The notes under the pieces are model-generated. The model searched no databases. It was not told the DNA's origin and saw only the letters and a list, made by a program, of their open reading frames with translations. A DNA stretch of 60,612 bases from Opitutus sp. GAS368 (GTDB lineage: Bacteria; Verrucomicrobiota; Verrucomicrobiia; Opitutales; Opitutaceae): contig CAMDOF010000027.1 of NCBI GenBank assembly GCA_945903465.1, positions 1 through 60,612 of the forward strand, given 5' to 3'. Positions 27,184-37,500 of this stretch are shown here, in pieces (position 1 is the first letter of the stretch; every line of letters begins with the position of its first letter). Made by a program: the position numbers and the translations under genes.

Positions 27184-28506
27184 ATGAAATTTTTCCTGCG
27201 CTGCCTATTCGCCCTCACAAGCGGCCTCGTCGCGCGTGCCGCTGAGCCTGCCGCCGAGAACGTTGTCGTCATCGACTCACTCGACGCCCTCCGCCGCTAC
27301 GCCGCGAAAGACAATGTCAGCGTGCGCCTGAAACCCGGCACCTACCGCCTCGATGCGGCGACAGCGCAACGCTTCCTCCGGTTCACCGGCCACGACAGCC
27401 ACTACGACCTGCACGGCGTCAAACTGCTCATCGACACGAAACTGTTTCAGCAACGCTACCCGCGCGACGGGGCGGAAAATTTTTATTGCGCCATCGATCT
27501 CGTCGGCGACCGCATCATCTTCGAGGGCCTCACGACTGAAAACTACGGCGAGCTCCCCGGCATCCAGAGCCGCAACAAGATCATCAATATCGGCGGCTCC
27601 GGCGTCGTCCTGCGCGACATCGACCTCACGACCTCCGGCTCAAGCCCGTGGGGCTACGGCAGCCTCTACGGCATCGCCGGCGGTGACGTGCGCAAGATGA
27701 ACGGCATCCGTATCGGCTGGCCCGCCGTCGGCACGAAGCTGATCAACTGCCGCGTCCACATGCGCGCGATGGGGCACGGTATTTTTGTGCAAGGCGCGGT
27801 CGATACCGTGATCGCGGATTGCCACGTGGACGGGCGCCTCCGCCCCACGAACGAAATCCTCGCCGAAAAATCCGGCTACGCGTTTGCGCGCGGCTTCAAA
27901 GCCAAGGACCGCGGCTACAGCGAAGGCGTCGCCCTCGGTGCGGACGGAGAAATCCTGCCCGATGAAATGCTCGCGCTCAGCGAGGACGGCATCCGTCTTT
28001 ACCCTTCGGGCAGCGGCAGCCACCCCACCGGCGCGACCACGATTCGCGATTGCACGGTGCGCCAAATGCGCCGCGGCATTTGCACGGGCCTCGGCTCCGC
28101 CGCCGACCGCGTGATCAATTGCGAAGTTCGCGACTGCGTGGCCGCCGCGTTCAACATCGGCGGCGGCGACGTACTCGAGCGCTGCCGCGCCGACGCGAAA
28201 TACGCCGAGGCGCTGAGCTGCCCGTACCCGAAATCGCACGACGCGAAAGTGGACCTCGAGCTCCTCGACAGTCGCGGCGGTCTCGCGAACAACCTCGTTG
28301 CGACCATCAACGGCCAGAATCACGACGTGCGGCTCCACACTTCGGACCCTGCCTTCATCCCGCCCGGCATGGTCATCGAACTCGCCACGCATCGCGGCTA
28401 CGCGCACTACCAGCGCGGTGAAGTCCGCGCCGACGCCATCACGCTCCGCAACGCCACCCCCGCGAAGATCGTGCCCAACGCGGCCACCGCTTTAGCGACG
28501 AAGTGA
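27184..28506 (+). CDS. Secreted right-handed beta-helix protein
   Basis: From the ATG at 27184 the protein has 440 residues; an in-frame ATG at 27166 overlaps the preceding stop and is possible. A signal peptide (about 1-19, KFFLRCLFALTSGLVARAAE) is followed by a parallel beta-helix with repeated short strands: GVVLRDIDLTTS, GTKLINCRVHMRAMGHGIFVQ, VDTVIADCHVDGR, ATTIRDCTVRQMRRGICTG, DRVINCEVRDCVAAAFNIGG. This is the architecture of pectate lyase-, polysaccharide lyase- and NosD-like proteins. No family-specific catalytic site was recognised, so substrate and activity remain open. Position between a receptor relic and a sulfatase relic suggests a polysaccharide-related role. Confidence 0.75.
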   Translation: MKFFLRCLFALTSGLVARAAEPAAENVVVIDSLDALRRYAAKDNVSVRLKPGTYRLDAATAQRFLRFTGHDSHYDLHGVKLLIDTKLFQQRYPRDGAENFYCAIDLVGDRIIFEGLTTENYGELPGIQSRNKIINIGGSGVVLRDIDLTTSGSSPWGYGSLYGIAGGDVRKMNGIRIGWPAVGTKLINCRVHMRAMGHGIFVQGAVDTVIADCHVDGRLRPTNEILAEKSGYAFARGFKAKDRGYSEGVALGADGEILPDEMLALSEDGIRLYPSGSGSHPTGATTIRDCTVRQMRRGICTGLGSAADRVINCEVRDCVAAAFNIGGGDVLERCRADAKYAEALSCPYPKSHDAKVDLELLDSRGGLANNLVATINGQNHDVRLHTSDPAFIPPGMVIELATHRGYAHYQRGEVRADAITLRNATPAKIVPNAATALATK

Positions 28507-28548
28507 CCGCGCCGCTCGCGGTCGTCGTAGAGGCTACGCGTCCGGTAG

Positions 28549-28755
28549 AACAACGGCTTTCCAGCCACCGTATTTGAGCGTTACAAATATATCCGCTATC
28601 GGGAACTCAAAGACATGAACGAGCTCGACGACCTCCAGGAAGATCCTTACGAACTCGCCAACCTGATCGCCTCGCCGACGAACGCCGGAGCGCGCCAGCA
28701 AATGGCGGAGGAGCTAGATCGAATCCTTTCGGTAGGCCCCGCCGCCGAGCGATAA
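28549..28755 (+). pseudogene. Sulfatase C-terminal remnant
   Basis: After a TAG at 28546 the plus strand reads VFERYKYIRYRELKDMNELD followed by DLQEDPYELANLIASPTNAG, ending in a helix and a TAA at 28753. The stretch tyrosine-rich strand, ELYDLxxDPxELxNL and final helix is characteristic of the C-terminus of type I sulfatases. No catalytic part is present upstream. An ATG at 28615 could start a 46-residue peptide, but the conserved part begins before it. Confidence 0.75.
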
Positions 28756-29038
28756 CTTCCCGCCGAGAGTGGGGGCAGCGAACGAGGGTCTGGCCAAACG
28801 AGACGCGGGCAGGAATCAACGACGAAAGCACCGTCCGGCGACTCGCGCCATCCAGCTTGCGCCCCTCTGCATCCGACCCGAAAAAAATCTGTTTCTCAGG
28901 ATTGGCCCACCGCAAAAGGAGCGCGCGCACTTTCCGGACGGAGGGGCCGACGGGGGTATCTGCAAGCCGCCCCGGAGCGCCCACCGACGCTCCGAAAAGA
29001 GCGCCACGGCCGCCAGCCCGACCGATTTGTGCGGGCGC
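28756..29038. other. Short stretch without recognised gene
   Basis: Between the sulfatase remnant and the end of glgC no plausible gene, terminator or repeat was identified. Open frames on both strands lack motifs. Confidence 0.4.
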
Positions 29039-30331
29039 CTAGACGACGGTCCCTGGCGGCAACACCGCACCCTTGGGCACGACGAGGACACCGTCACGAA
29101 TGATGACCGCGCCGTTCGCGTAAGTACCATCGGCCTTGCCATCCACCACAAGTACGCAGCCATCGCCAATCCGGGCATTTTTATCAATAATCGCGCCCTT
29201 GATCCGGCAGCCCACGCCCACGCCAAGGTGCGGACGCCCCCTCGCCATATCGCCGGCGAGTTGCTCATCCGTTTCGTAATAATCCGAGCCCATCACGACG
29301 ACATCTTCCAAGACCGATCCTTCGCCCACGTAGGAGCGAATGCCAAACACACAACGCTTGATGGTTGATCCCATAATGATCGAACCATCGCCAATGACCG
29401 CATGATCAATCGTGCAATGATTGAGCTTCGAGGGCGGCAGGTACCGATCCTGAGTGTAAATTGGCGCGCGCGGATCGAAGAAATTAAACGGCGGATTGAT
29501 CTGCGCTAGCGCTAGATTCGAATCAAAAAAGGCGCGCACCGTCCCAATATCCTCCCAATAGCCTTCAAAAATATGCGCGAAGAGCCGTTTTTTTCCGAGT
29601 AGCCCCGGGATGATCTCCTTCCCGAAATCCGCCATATTATTATCGAGCGCCGCCGCCAAGGCCGCTCGATTAAACACGTAGATACCCATCGAGGCCAAAC
29701 AGTGTTTCTCCCCGCGGGCGGTCGCGGTCAGCTCGGACTCCAATTTCGGACTCAACGTGAGGCCGGCGATCACTGCGGGGTCTTTCGGCTTTTCCACAAA
29801 GCGCGCGATCGAGTGATCGTCGTTCACCTGCATCAACCCTAACCCTGCCACCTTCGAAACCGGAAAGGGAATCGCCGCGATCGAGACGTCCGCCTGATTG
29901 GCGATGTGCTCAGCGATAATCTTCCGGAAATCCATCCGGTAGAGCTGGTCTCCCGAAAGAATCAGCACGAGGTCGTGGGGAAACGCCCGAAAATGCAGCA
30001 GGTTGCGCCGCACCGCATCCGCGGTGCCTTGGTACCAATCCGACCCCTTCTCCGTCTGCTCCGCTGCCAAAATATCCACAAACCCGCCACCAAACGGATC
30101 AAAATGGTACGTGCTCTGAACGTGCCGGTGCAACGATGCCGTCTGAAATTGCGTGAGCAAAAACATGCGGTTGATGTCGCTGTTCAGGCAATTGCTGATC
30201 GGAATATCCACCAGCCGATACTTGCCCGCAAGCGGCACCGCCGGCTTGCAACGCTCGAGTGTCAACGGATGCAACCGAGTGCCTCGGCCCCCACCCATGA
30301 TCACCGCCAACACCCGCTTTTGAGTCGTCAT
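29039..30331 (-). CDS. glgC: Glucose-1-phosphate adenylyltransferase
   Basis: The ATG at 30331, preceded by AAGAAGA, gives 430 residues, the normal size. The enzyme makes ADP-glucose from ATP and glucose 1-phosphate for glycogen synthesis. The nucleotidyltransferase domain shows MGGGRGTRLHPLTLERCKPA, YRLVDIPISNCLNSDI, LILSGDQLYRMD, IARFVEKPKDP and YWEDIGTVRAFFDSN; the C-terminal left-handed beta-helix carries SIIMGSTIKRCVFG, GVGCRIKGAIIDKNARIG and ends in PPGTVV. It diverges from the epimerase gene across 92 bp. No other glycogen genes are nearby. Confidence 0.95.
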   Translation of the reverse strand: MTTQKRVLAVIMGGGRGTRLHPLTLERCKPAVPLAGKYRLVDIPISNCLNSDINRMFLLTQFQTASLHRHVQSTYHFDPFGGGFVDILAAEQTEKGSDWYQGTADAVRRNLLHFRAFPHDLVLILSGDQLYRMDFRKIIAEHIANQADVSIAAIPFPVSKVAGLGLMQVNDDHSIARFVEKPKDPAVIAGLTLSPKLESELTATARGEKHCLASMGIYVFNRAALAAALDNNMADFGKEIIPGLLGKKRLFAHIFEGYWEDIGTVRAFFDSNLALAQINPPFNFFDPRAPIYTQDRYLPPSKLNHCTIDHAVIGDGSIIMGSTIKRCVFGIRSYVGEGSVLEDVVVMGSDYYETDEQLAGDMARGRPHLGVGVGCRIKGAIIDKNARIGDGCVLVVDGKADGTYANGAVIIRDGVLVVPKGAVLPPGTVV

Positions 30332-30423
30332 AAATGTCTTCTTGAAAAATGGTTTCGTAACCGCGCCTCTACGTTTAACCGCCCTCCACTTTTCGCCAGC
30401 CATTTTTCCGAAATTTATCCACC

Positions 30424-31365
30424 ATGTCCCCGATTCTTGTCACCGGCGCGGCCGGCTTTATTGGCAGCCACACCGTCGACCAACTCCTCGCGGCCGGCCT
30501 CGCGGTCAGCGGCGTCGATAACTTTCGCACCGGTCGCCGCACCAATCTCGAGCGCGCCCTCGCCTCGCCAGCCTTCACGCTCCACGAGGCGGATATCACC
30601 GCCGGCGACACCCTCGACCGCCTCGTCGCCACCACCCGCCCCGCGGCGATTATTCACCTCGCCGCCCTCGTCAGCGTCCAGGAAAGCATCGCCGATCCTG
30701 CTCTCAATTACCTGCTCAATCTGCACGCCACTCACCTCGTCGCCGAAGCTGCCCGCACCCACGGCGTCCCCCGGCTCGTCTTTGCCTCCTCCGCCGCCAT
30801 CTACGGCGACAACCCAGCCTTCCCCCTCCACGAGGCCGCCGAAAAAAATCCCATCAGCCCCTACGGCGCCGCCAAACTCGCTAGCGAGGCGTTGCTCCTC
30901 GGCCACGGCCGCAGCTTCGGCCTCACGGTGCGCTGCCAACGCTATTTCAATGTTTTCGGAGCACGCCAAGATCCGGCCTCACCTTACTCGGGCGTGATTT
31001 CCATTTTCGCTCGTCGCTATCGCGAGGGCCTCCCCCCCACCCTCTTCGGCGATGGCGGCCAAACTCGCGACTTCATTTCCGTTCACGACGTCGCTCGCGC
31101 CAACCTCCTCGCCGCGACGCGTCCGGCCATCCCCTCCGGCGCCACCAACATCTGCACCGGCCGAGCCACGTCCCTCCAGGAGGTCGTGCAGGTTTTTCAG
31201 TCACACTATCCTCACGTCAGCCCGCCGCGGCGCGCGGCCCCGCGGAGCGGTGATATTCTCCACTCCCGCGGCGCCCCAGAAAAAGCCACCGCGGAGTTGG
31301 GATTCGCCGCCGCCATCGGCATCGAGGCCGGCCTCGGTGAACTCATTCTCTCCCGTGCTGCTTGA
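30424..31365 (+). CDS. NAD-dependent sugar-nucleotide epimerase (extended SDR)
   Basis: A 313-residue cytoplasmic enzyme with the Rossmann motif TGAAGFIGSH (7-16), the strand-end acidic residue in GVDNFRTG, catalytic Ser in FASSAAIYGD, and Y-x-x-x-K in SPYGAAKLASE. The region RDFISVHDVARANLLA is typical of UDP-glucose or UDP-N-acetylglucosamine 4-epimerases. Exact substrate cannot be fixed from sequence alone; UDP-GlcNAc/UDP-Glc 4-epimerase (WbpP/GalE-like) is the likeliest. It may provide precursors for LPS or exopolysaccharide. It stands alone, divergent from glgC. Confidence 0.85.
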   Translation: MSPILVTGAAGFIGSHTVDQLLAAGLAVSGVDNFRTGRRTNLERALASPAFTLHEADITAGDTLDRLVATTRPAAIIHLAALVSVQESIADPALNYLLNLHATHLVAEAARTHGVPRLVFASSAAIYGDNPAFPLHEAAEKNPISPYGAAKLASEALLLGHGRSFGLTVRCQRYFNVFGARQDPASPYSGVISIFARRYREGLPPTLFGDGGQTRDFISVHDVARANLLAATRPAIPSGATNICTGRATSLQEVVQVFQSHYPHVSPPRRAAPRSGDILHSRGAPEKATAELGFAAAIGIEAGLGELILSRAA

Positions 31366-31664
31366 TGCGCTCCGCTAACCATCGATTTTGCCCGCACACC
31401 GCGCAGCGCCCGGACGCGGCGCGGTGGCATCCGCCAGGCAAGTCAGCGCGCGCCACCCCGGCATCATCAAGCCCGTTCCTGTCGCGTGAGTTGGCTCCGC
31501 AACGCACCGCCACCCGCCACCCGACGGCCCCGCCGCTTCCCGTAACGCACGAATCCGTCGCGTTCAAATCAGCAGCTTGCCAGCCGACCCAGCCATCATC
31601 GAAACTCGATCTCTCACCGTCCCCTTCCGCGCCCGCGCCTCGATCAAACTCGAAAATCCAAGTG
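31366..31664. other. Leader region of sulfatase gene, no gene seen
   Basis: The sulfatase frame stays open through this stretch, but the translation before the signal peptide at 31665 is unlike a protein. No hairpin or operator was recognised. Confidence 0.4.
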
Positions 31665-33194
31665 ATGAACTATGCTCGCTCGCTTCTCCGCCTCGCCTGT
31701 CTGCTTGCGTGCACTCTCGGCGTCAGCCCCTCCGCGCCGGCGGCTAATCACGGCCCGCGTCCGCCAAATATTATTTTCTTCCTCGCCGACGATCTCGGAC
31801 GGCAGGATCTCGGCGCTTACGGCAGCACGTTTTACGAAACGCCCCACCTCGACCGGCTTGCCCGCGAGGGCGCCAGGTTTACGGACGCCTATGCGGCCTG
31901 CCCCGTCTGCTCCCCGACGCGTGCCAGTATTATTTCTGGTCAATGGCCGCAGCGCACCGGCATCACCGACTACATCGGCGCCCCGCAGCCAGCCGGTTGG
32001 AAGCGCAACACGAAACTCCTCCCAGCAGCCTATACCGACCGCTTGGCCCTCTCCGCCCCGACCCTCGCGAAATCGCTGAAGGCGGCCGGCTATGCCACCT
32101 TTTTCGCCGGGAAATGGCACCTCGGTCCTCAGGGCTGGTGGCCCGAAAACCAAGGCTTTGATCATAATTTCGGCGGTATCGACAAGGGTGGGCCCTATGG
32201 CGGTAACCGGTATTTTTCCCCCTACGACAACCCGCGTCTCACGGACGGTCCCGCGAGTGAGCACCTGCCCGACCGACTCGCCACCGAAGCCGCCAAATTC
32301 ATCGCCGCCAATCAGGATAAACCGTTCTTTGCGTATTTCCCTTTCTACTCCGTCCACACTCCGCTGATGGCCCGCGCTGATCTTGAAAAGAAATATGAGG
32401 AGAAACGCCAGCGGCTCGGTCTTGCCGAAAAGTGGGGTCGCGAGGGCGCACGCGATGTGCGGCTCGTGCAGGCCCACGCGGTCTACGCGGGGATGGTCGA
32501 GGCGATGGACCTCGCGGTGGGCAAAGTCCTCGCGCAGCTCGATACCCTCGGCCTCCGTGAAAACACCCTGGTCATTTTCACCAGCGACAACGGGGGCCTC
32601 TCCACCAGCGAGGGCTGGCCGACCTCTAATCTTCCCCTCCGCGGCGGCAAAGGCTGGATCTACGAGGGCGGCATCCGCGAGCCTCTCATCATCCGCTGGC
32701 CCGGCGTGGCCGCACCCGGATCGACGATTACTGCACCCGTGAGCAGTCCCGATTTTTTCCCAACCCTCCTCGATGTCGCCGGCATTAAACCCCTGCCCGG
32801 TCAAACGCTCGATGGCATCAGCCTGCTTCCCGTGCTGCGCGGTGCGGCCACTCCCGAACGCGCGCTGTTCTGGCATTACCCCCACTATGGCAACCAGGGA
32901 GGGGCGCCCGCTGCGGCCATCCGCCGCGGGCCGTGGAAACTGATTCATTGGTTCGAGGACGATCGCCGCGAACTCTTCAATCTCGCGAACGATCTCGCTG
33001 AGGCCAATGATCTCGCTGCCCGCGAACCCGCTCGCGTCGCGGCCTTGGGCGAGGAGCTCGCCGCCTGGCAACGCCGCGTCGCCGCCAAGTTTCCAACGGC
33101 TAATCCAAACTACGCCGCCAACCTGCCGAACGGCCGCGCCTCAATTCGCCCAGGCTCGGCCGAAGCCGCTTTACCAAAGACCAAGCAGAAATAA
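31665..33194 (+). CDS. Exported type I sulfatase
   Basis: The ATG at 31665 places a signal peptide at residues 1-27 (LLRLACLLACTLGVSPSAPA); upstream open sequence is discarded. The 509-residue protein shows the sulfatase core: metal ligands in FFLADDLG (D42, D43), the formylglycine motif C82-S-P-T-R86, AGKWHLG, FTSDNGG and the C-terminal RELFNLANDLAEANDLAARE. C82 must be oxidised to formylglycine by a maturase, which is not in the window. It hydrolyses sulfate esters, probably from polysaccharides; the substrate is unknown. It stands upstream of the beta-propeller gene and the second DUF1549/DUF1501 pair, all on the plus strand. Confidence 0.93.
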   Translation: MNYARSLLRLACLLACTLGVSPSAPAANHGPRPPNIIFFLADDLGRQDLGAYGSTFYETPHLDRLAREGARFTDAYAACPVCSPTRASIISGQWPQRTGITDYIGAPQPAGWKRNTKLLPAAYTDRLALSAPTLAKSLKAAGYATFFAGKWHLGPQGWWPENQGFDHNFGGIDKGGPYGGNRYFSPYDNPRLTDGPASEHLPDRLATEAAKFIAANQDKPFFAYFPFYSVHTPLMARADLEKKYEEKRQRLGLAEKWGREGARDVRLVQAHAVYAGMVEAMDLAVGKVLAQLDTLGLRENTLVIFTSDNGGLSTSEGWPTSNLPLRGGKGWIYEGGIREPLIIRWPGVAAPGSTITAPVSSPDFFPTLLDVAGIKPLPGQTLDGISLLPVLRGAATPERALFWHYPHYGNQGGAPAAAIRRGPWKLIHWFEDDRRELFNLANDLAEANDLAAREPARVAALGEELAAWQRRVAAKFPTANPNYAANLPNGRASIRPGSAEAALPKTKQK

Positions 33195-33509
33195 ACCCCG
33201 CCTGCCCCGCTTCAGACCGAACCGACCAACACGGGGCCTCGGCTCCGCGCCAATCATCGGGCCCCGCCGTGGCGAATCCTGCTGCGATGACCCTCCACGT
33301 AATCGGAGCGGGGTGATTCCAAATATCTGGAAGATCGGGTTCGGCCAGCGTCGCCACGGCGAGGCTGCCCCCTCGGGTCAAAAGCCCCGGCGCCTCTGAG
33401 CAGTAATCGGCGAACCAAAATCAGCGAGCAGTCTTGCTTCAATAAATCTCTTCGTTTCCCTTCATCCTATGCCCTTGCTCGGGGCGCTCTACCCTCAGAA
33501 CTCCCCCGT
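33195..33509. other. Intergenic, nothing recognised
   Basis: These 315 bases between the sulfatase and the propeller gene hold no recognisable gene or signal. The length suggests that the propeller gene has its own promoter. Confidence 0.4.
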
Positions 33510-34445
33510 ATGATGCCTCATCCCATTCTTTACCGTTTTCTCACCGTTATGCTCAGCGCAGGGGCCCTCGGGTTTGACCGCCCCGCCCACGCCGAGCCGC
33601 TCGCCATCAGCCATTCGTATATCGCCTTCGGGGCCGCTACAGAAATCATCTCGGAAAAAGGCGAAGTGGTCTGGAAATATCCCGCGGCCACCCGCGACGG
33701 CTACAGTCTCCCCAACGGCAACCTCCTCTTAACTCTTTCCAAAAATAAAGAGTACACCGGAGGTGCCGTGATCGAGGTCACCCGCGATCGGGAAATTGTT
33801 TTTATATACCGTGGGACTCAAGCCGAGGTGAACACCGCGCAGGCGTTGGCCAACGGTAATATCGTACTCACCGAGGCCGGCGCCAACCCAAGGCTCTTGG
33901 AAATCGACCGCGCCGGGCAAATTGTTGTTGAGTTCCCCCTGAGATGCCAAACGACCAACCCGCACTTGCAGAGCCGCATGGCGCGCAAACTCGCGAATGG
34001 CAATTACCTCGTCCCGCTATTACTCGACCGGGTCGTACGCGAATACACCCCCGCGGGCAAAATTGTCTGGGAATTCAAAACCCCCGATGATCCCAAAGAG
34101 TGCTGGCCCTTTACCGCCATCCGCATCCCCAACGGTCACACCATTGTGACCCTGACCCACGGCAACACCATCGTTGAGGTGGACGCCGCGGGAAAAATCG
34201 TGTGGCAATGCTCGAACGCCGATCTACCCGCCACCTTTAACGACCCTTGCGGCGCACAATGGCTGCCGAACGGCAACATCGTCGTCACCAGCTATGCGGC
34301 CAAGGGTGACGCCATCAAATTATTCGAGATTAACCGCGCTAAAAAAATCGTGTGGAGCCGCCGAGACGGCAAGCCCCACGGTGTTCATGAGTTTCAGATT
34401 CTCTCGACCAATGGGAATCTCTTGGACGGCGCAGTCTTTCGCTAA
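33510..34445 (+). CDS. Exported beta-propeller protein (PQQ-like repeats)
   Basis: A 311-residue protein with signal peptide (about 1-28, ending AHAEP). It contains about six repeats of a propeller-blade type pattern: ISEKGEVVWKYP, SLPNGNLLLTLS, IEVTRDREIVFIYRG, ALANGNIVLTEAG, IDRAGQIVVEFP, KLANGNYLVPLL, YTPAGKIVWEFKT, WLPNGNIVVTSY, INRAKKIVWSRRDG. This resembles PQQ-like or arylsulfotransferase-type propellers; PQQ binding residues were not recognised. It precedes the second DUF1549/DUF1553 gene by 56 bp and is probably co-transcribed with it. Likely a periplasmic binding or scaffold protein. Confidence 0.8.
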   Translation: MMPHPILYRFLTVMLSAGALGFDRPAHAEPLAISHSYIAFGAATEIISEKGEVVWKYPAATRDGYSLPNGNLLLTLSKNKEYTGGAVIEVTRDREIVFIYRGTQAEVNTAQALANGNIVLTEAGANPRLLEIDRAGQIVVEFPLRCQTTNPHLQSRMARKLANGNYLVPLLLDRVVREYTPAGKIVWEFKTPDDPKECWPFTAIRIPNGHTIVTLTHGNTIVEVDAAGKIVWQCSNADLPATFNDPCGAQWLPNGNIVVTSYAAKGDAIKLFEINRAKKIVWSRRDGKPHGVHEFQILSTNGNLLDGAVFR

Positions 34446-34501
34446 GCGCCCGCCACACTCGTCACCGGCTCCCGCGACCTCCACCCGCCCCGTTTCCGTC
34501 C

Positions 34502-37500
34502 ATGCGTTGCCCTTCCGCCGGCTCTCCTCGACGAATCCTCGTCGCCGCCACCCTTTGCGCGGTCGCGGTCTCGACGGCACTCGCGAACTCTGCGGAATTT
34601 TTCGAAAACAAAATCCGCCCGATCCTCGCTGAAAAATGCTTCAAATGCCACAGTGCCGGGGCCAAAGACCTTAAGGGGAACCTCCTGCTCGATTCGCGCG
34701 CCGGCCTACTCAAAGGCGGCGAGACCGGACCGGCCATCGTCGCAGGCAGACCCGAGCAGAGCCTGCTCATCACGGTCATCAACGATCAGGACCCCGACAC
34801 CGCGATGCCTCCGAAAAAAGCCGGCGGCGCGCTTCCGCCAGGCGTGCGCGCCGATTTTGCCGCTTGGATCCAAGCCGGCGCACCCTGGCCCGAATCTACG
34901 ACGACGGTTTCTAAAAGCCCCCAGCAATTCGATCTCGCCCAGCGCAAAGCCGACCACTGGTGCTGGCAACCGCCCGCGCTTCACCGTACGCCTACCGTCA
35001 AAAATACCCGCTGGGCGCGCACCCTCAGCGATGGCTTTCTGCTCGCCAAACTTGAGGAGGCCGGTCTCATGCCCGCCTTGCCCGCTGATCGCGGCACCCT
35101 CTTGCGGCGAGTCACGTTTGATTTAACCGGCCTGCCGCCTTCAGCCGCCGATCTCGCCCGTTTCCTCGCCGATGATACCCCGAACGCCCTCGAGAGCGTC
35201 GTCGATCGATTGTTAGCCTCACCCCAGTTTGGCGAACGCTGGGCTCGCCACTGGCTCGACTTGATCCGCTACGCCGAAAGTCGTGGCCATGAGAGCGACT
35301 TTCTCATTCCGAACGCTTGGCAGTACCGCGATTACGTCGTGCGCGCTTTCAATAACGACGTGCCTTACCACGACTTTGTCAAAGAACACATCGCGGGCGA
35401 CCTGCTCCCCGCCCGCCTGCACACCAGCACGGGGGCCAACGAATCCGTCCTCGGCACCGGCTTCTGGTTTTTTAACGAGGAGGTCCATTCCCCGGTCGAT
35501 CTGCGCCAAGACGAACTCGACCGAATCGACAACCGTGTCGACGTCATGACCAAAAGTTTCCTCGGTTTGACCGTCGCTTGCGCGCGCTGCCACGACCACA
35601 AGTTCGACGCGATTTCTCAAAAAGACTATTACGCTCTCACGGGTTTTTTAATCAGCAGCAGCCAGCGTTTGATCCGCTTCGAGACGATCGAGCAGGAGAG
35701 CCGCGCCGCGGTCGAGCTCGCTCGCCTCCGCGCGGAGATCAACCCCGCGCTCCTCAAGGCCGTGGCTACCGCGCTCCACCCTGCGCTCGCCCAGCCGTCT
35801 ATCTCCGTCTTATCCGAAGCCCGCTGCGCCCTCGCAACCACCGCGGTTACCGCCGCGCCTTTGCCTGAACATATCGTTTGGGCGGATTACACCCGGCCCG
35901 GCGCGGACCCATTTATCCAAGATGGCGCGGCCTTCGGCCCAGCCCCCACACCCGTTGGTTTTATTTTTCCAGGATCATCCGCGGGCAACCCGATTGCCGC
36001 GATCGCCAGCCACCACACCGCGCGGCGCGATGAGACGTGGAAAGACCTCGTGAGCAAAGGCGAAAAGGATCATGGCCTGAAGGGAATTCAGCGGAGCGGC
36101 CAAACCCTGCGGACGCGCGAGGGCACCCTGGCATCCGGCAAAATATGGTATCTCGTGCGGGGCGCTGGCAGCGCCTACGCTGTCGTCAATTCTCACCTGA
36201 TGGTGGCCGGTCCCCTCCACGGGAAAGTTGTCACCACGTGGCAGGACACGGGCAGCTGGCAATGGGTCGCCCATAATCTTTCGAGCTATCCGGGCCAGCG
36301 CGCCCACCTCGAAGTGATGCCGGCGGGCTCGGGAGATTTCGAGGTGGCGATGATCATTGAGTCCCCAGAACGTCCCGCGCTTCCCGCCGGCTATATTCCA
36401 GTCGCAATCCCGACCGCCGATGAAGCGCTCGCCGCTCTCTTAATCGAGACCCACGCGAAGATGGCCTCTGGCGATCTCGGTGCGGATACGCCAACCGCGA
36501 CGATCGCCTCTTGGTTAATCCACTCACTCGACCTGCTGTGCCCGCCCGGTTCGCCCGCTCGCTTGGAATTAGCGAAGACGACCCAGCCGCTCATCGAGCG
36601 TCACCACGCCATCGCTCAGTCTTTCCAACGCGAATCACACATTGCCACCGCCATGTTCGACGGCACGGGGGCCGACGAATTCCTCCTTAAGCGCGGTTCT
36701 CAAAAATTACCGCTCGCGCCCGTGCCCCGTCGGTTTCTCGAGGCCATCGCCGGCCCCACTCCGCTCGCGCCCGCCAATACCAGCGGCCGCAAAGAATTAG
36801 CGGAAATAATCGGATCGACCGCCAATCCGCTCACGTCGCGCGTTATTGTCAACCGCGTCTGGCACCACCTTTTTGGCAAGGGCATCGTCCCCACCGTCGA
36901 TAATTTCGGAGCCCTCGGACAAGCGCCCTCGCACCCCGAACTACTCGACACCCTCGCCGTCCGTTTTGCGACCGAGCAACGCGGTTCGTTGAAAACATTC
37001 ATCCGCGAGTTGGTCCTCTCCAGCGCGTACGCCATGAGCAGTCGCCCCAACCGGGCCAACCCGAGCGACGCCGATCCAGATAATACCCTCCTCCACCACA
37101 TGAATCTCAAGCGACTCGAGGGCGAGGCCATCCGCGATGCGATCCTCGCCGTCGCCGGCACCCTTAATTCTAAAATGGGCGGCGTCAGCGTGCCCGTCCA
37201 TCTCACCGCTTTCATGACGGGTCGAGGCAAGCCGACCTCGGGCCCGCTCGATGGGGATAACCGGCGCAGCCTGTACCTTTCCATTCGGCGCAATTTTCTT
37301 TCGCCCATGATGCTCGTATTCGATATGCCGATTCCCTTCAGCACGATGGGGCGGCGGAATCAGTCGAACGTCCCGGCGCAATCGTTGATGTTGATGAACG
37401 ACCCGTTTGTGTTCGCGCAAGCCGTTCGCTGGGCCGAACGGCTCCCCACGGACTTGCCCTCCGATAAAAAACTCGAAGGCATGTATCTCGCGGCCTTCGC

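Noticed and set aside
28607..28984. 125-codon minus-strand frame behind glgC
   Set aside because: It overlaps the sulfatase remnant on the other strand and shows no protein-like pattern.
31644..33071. 475-codon open frame on the minus strand
   Set aside because: It is antisense to the sulfatase with intact catalytic motifs; no family features.
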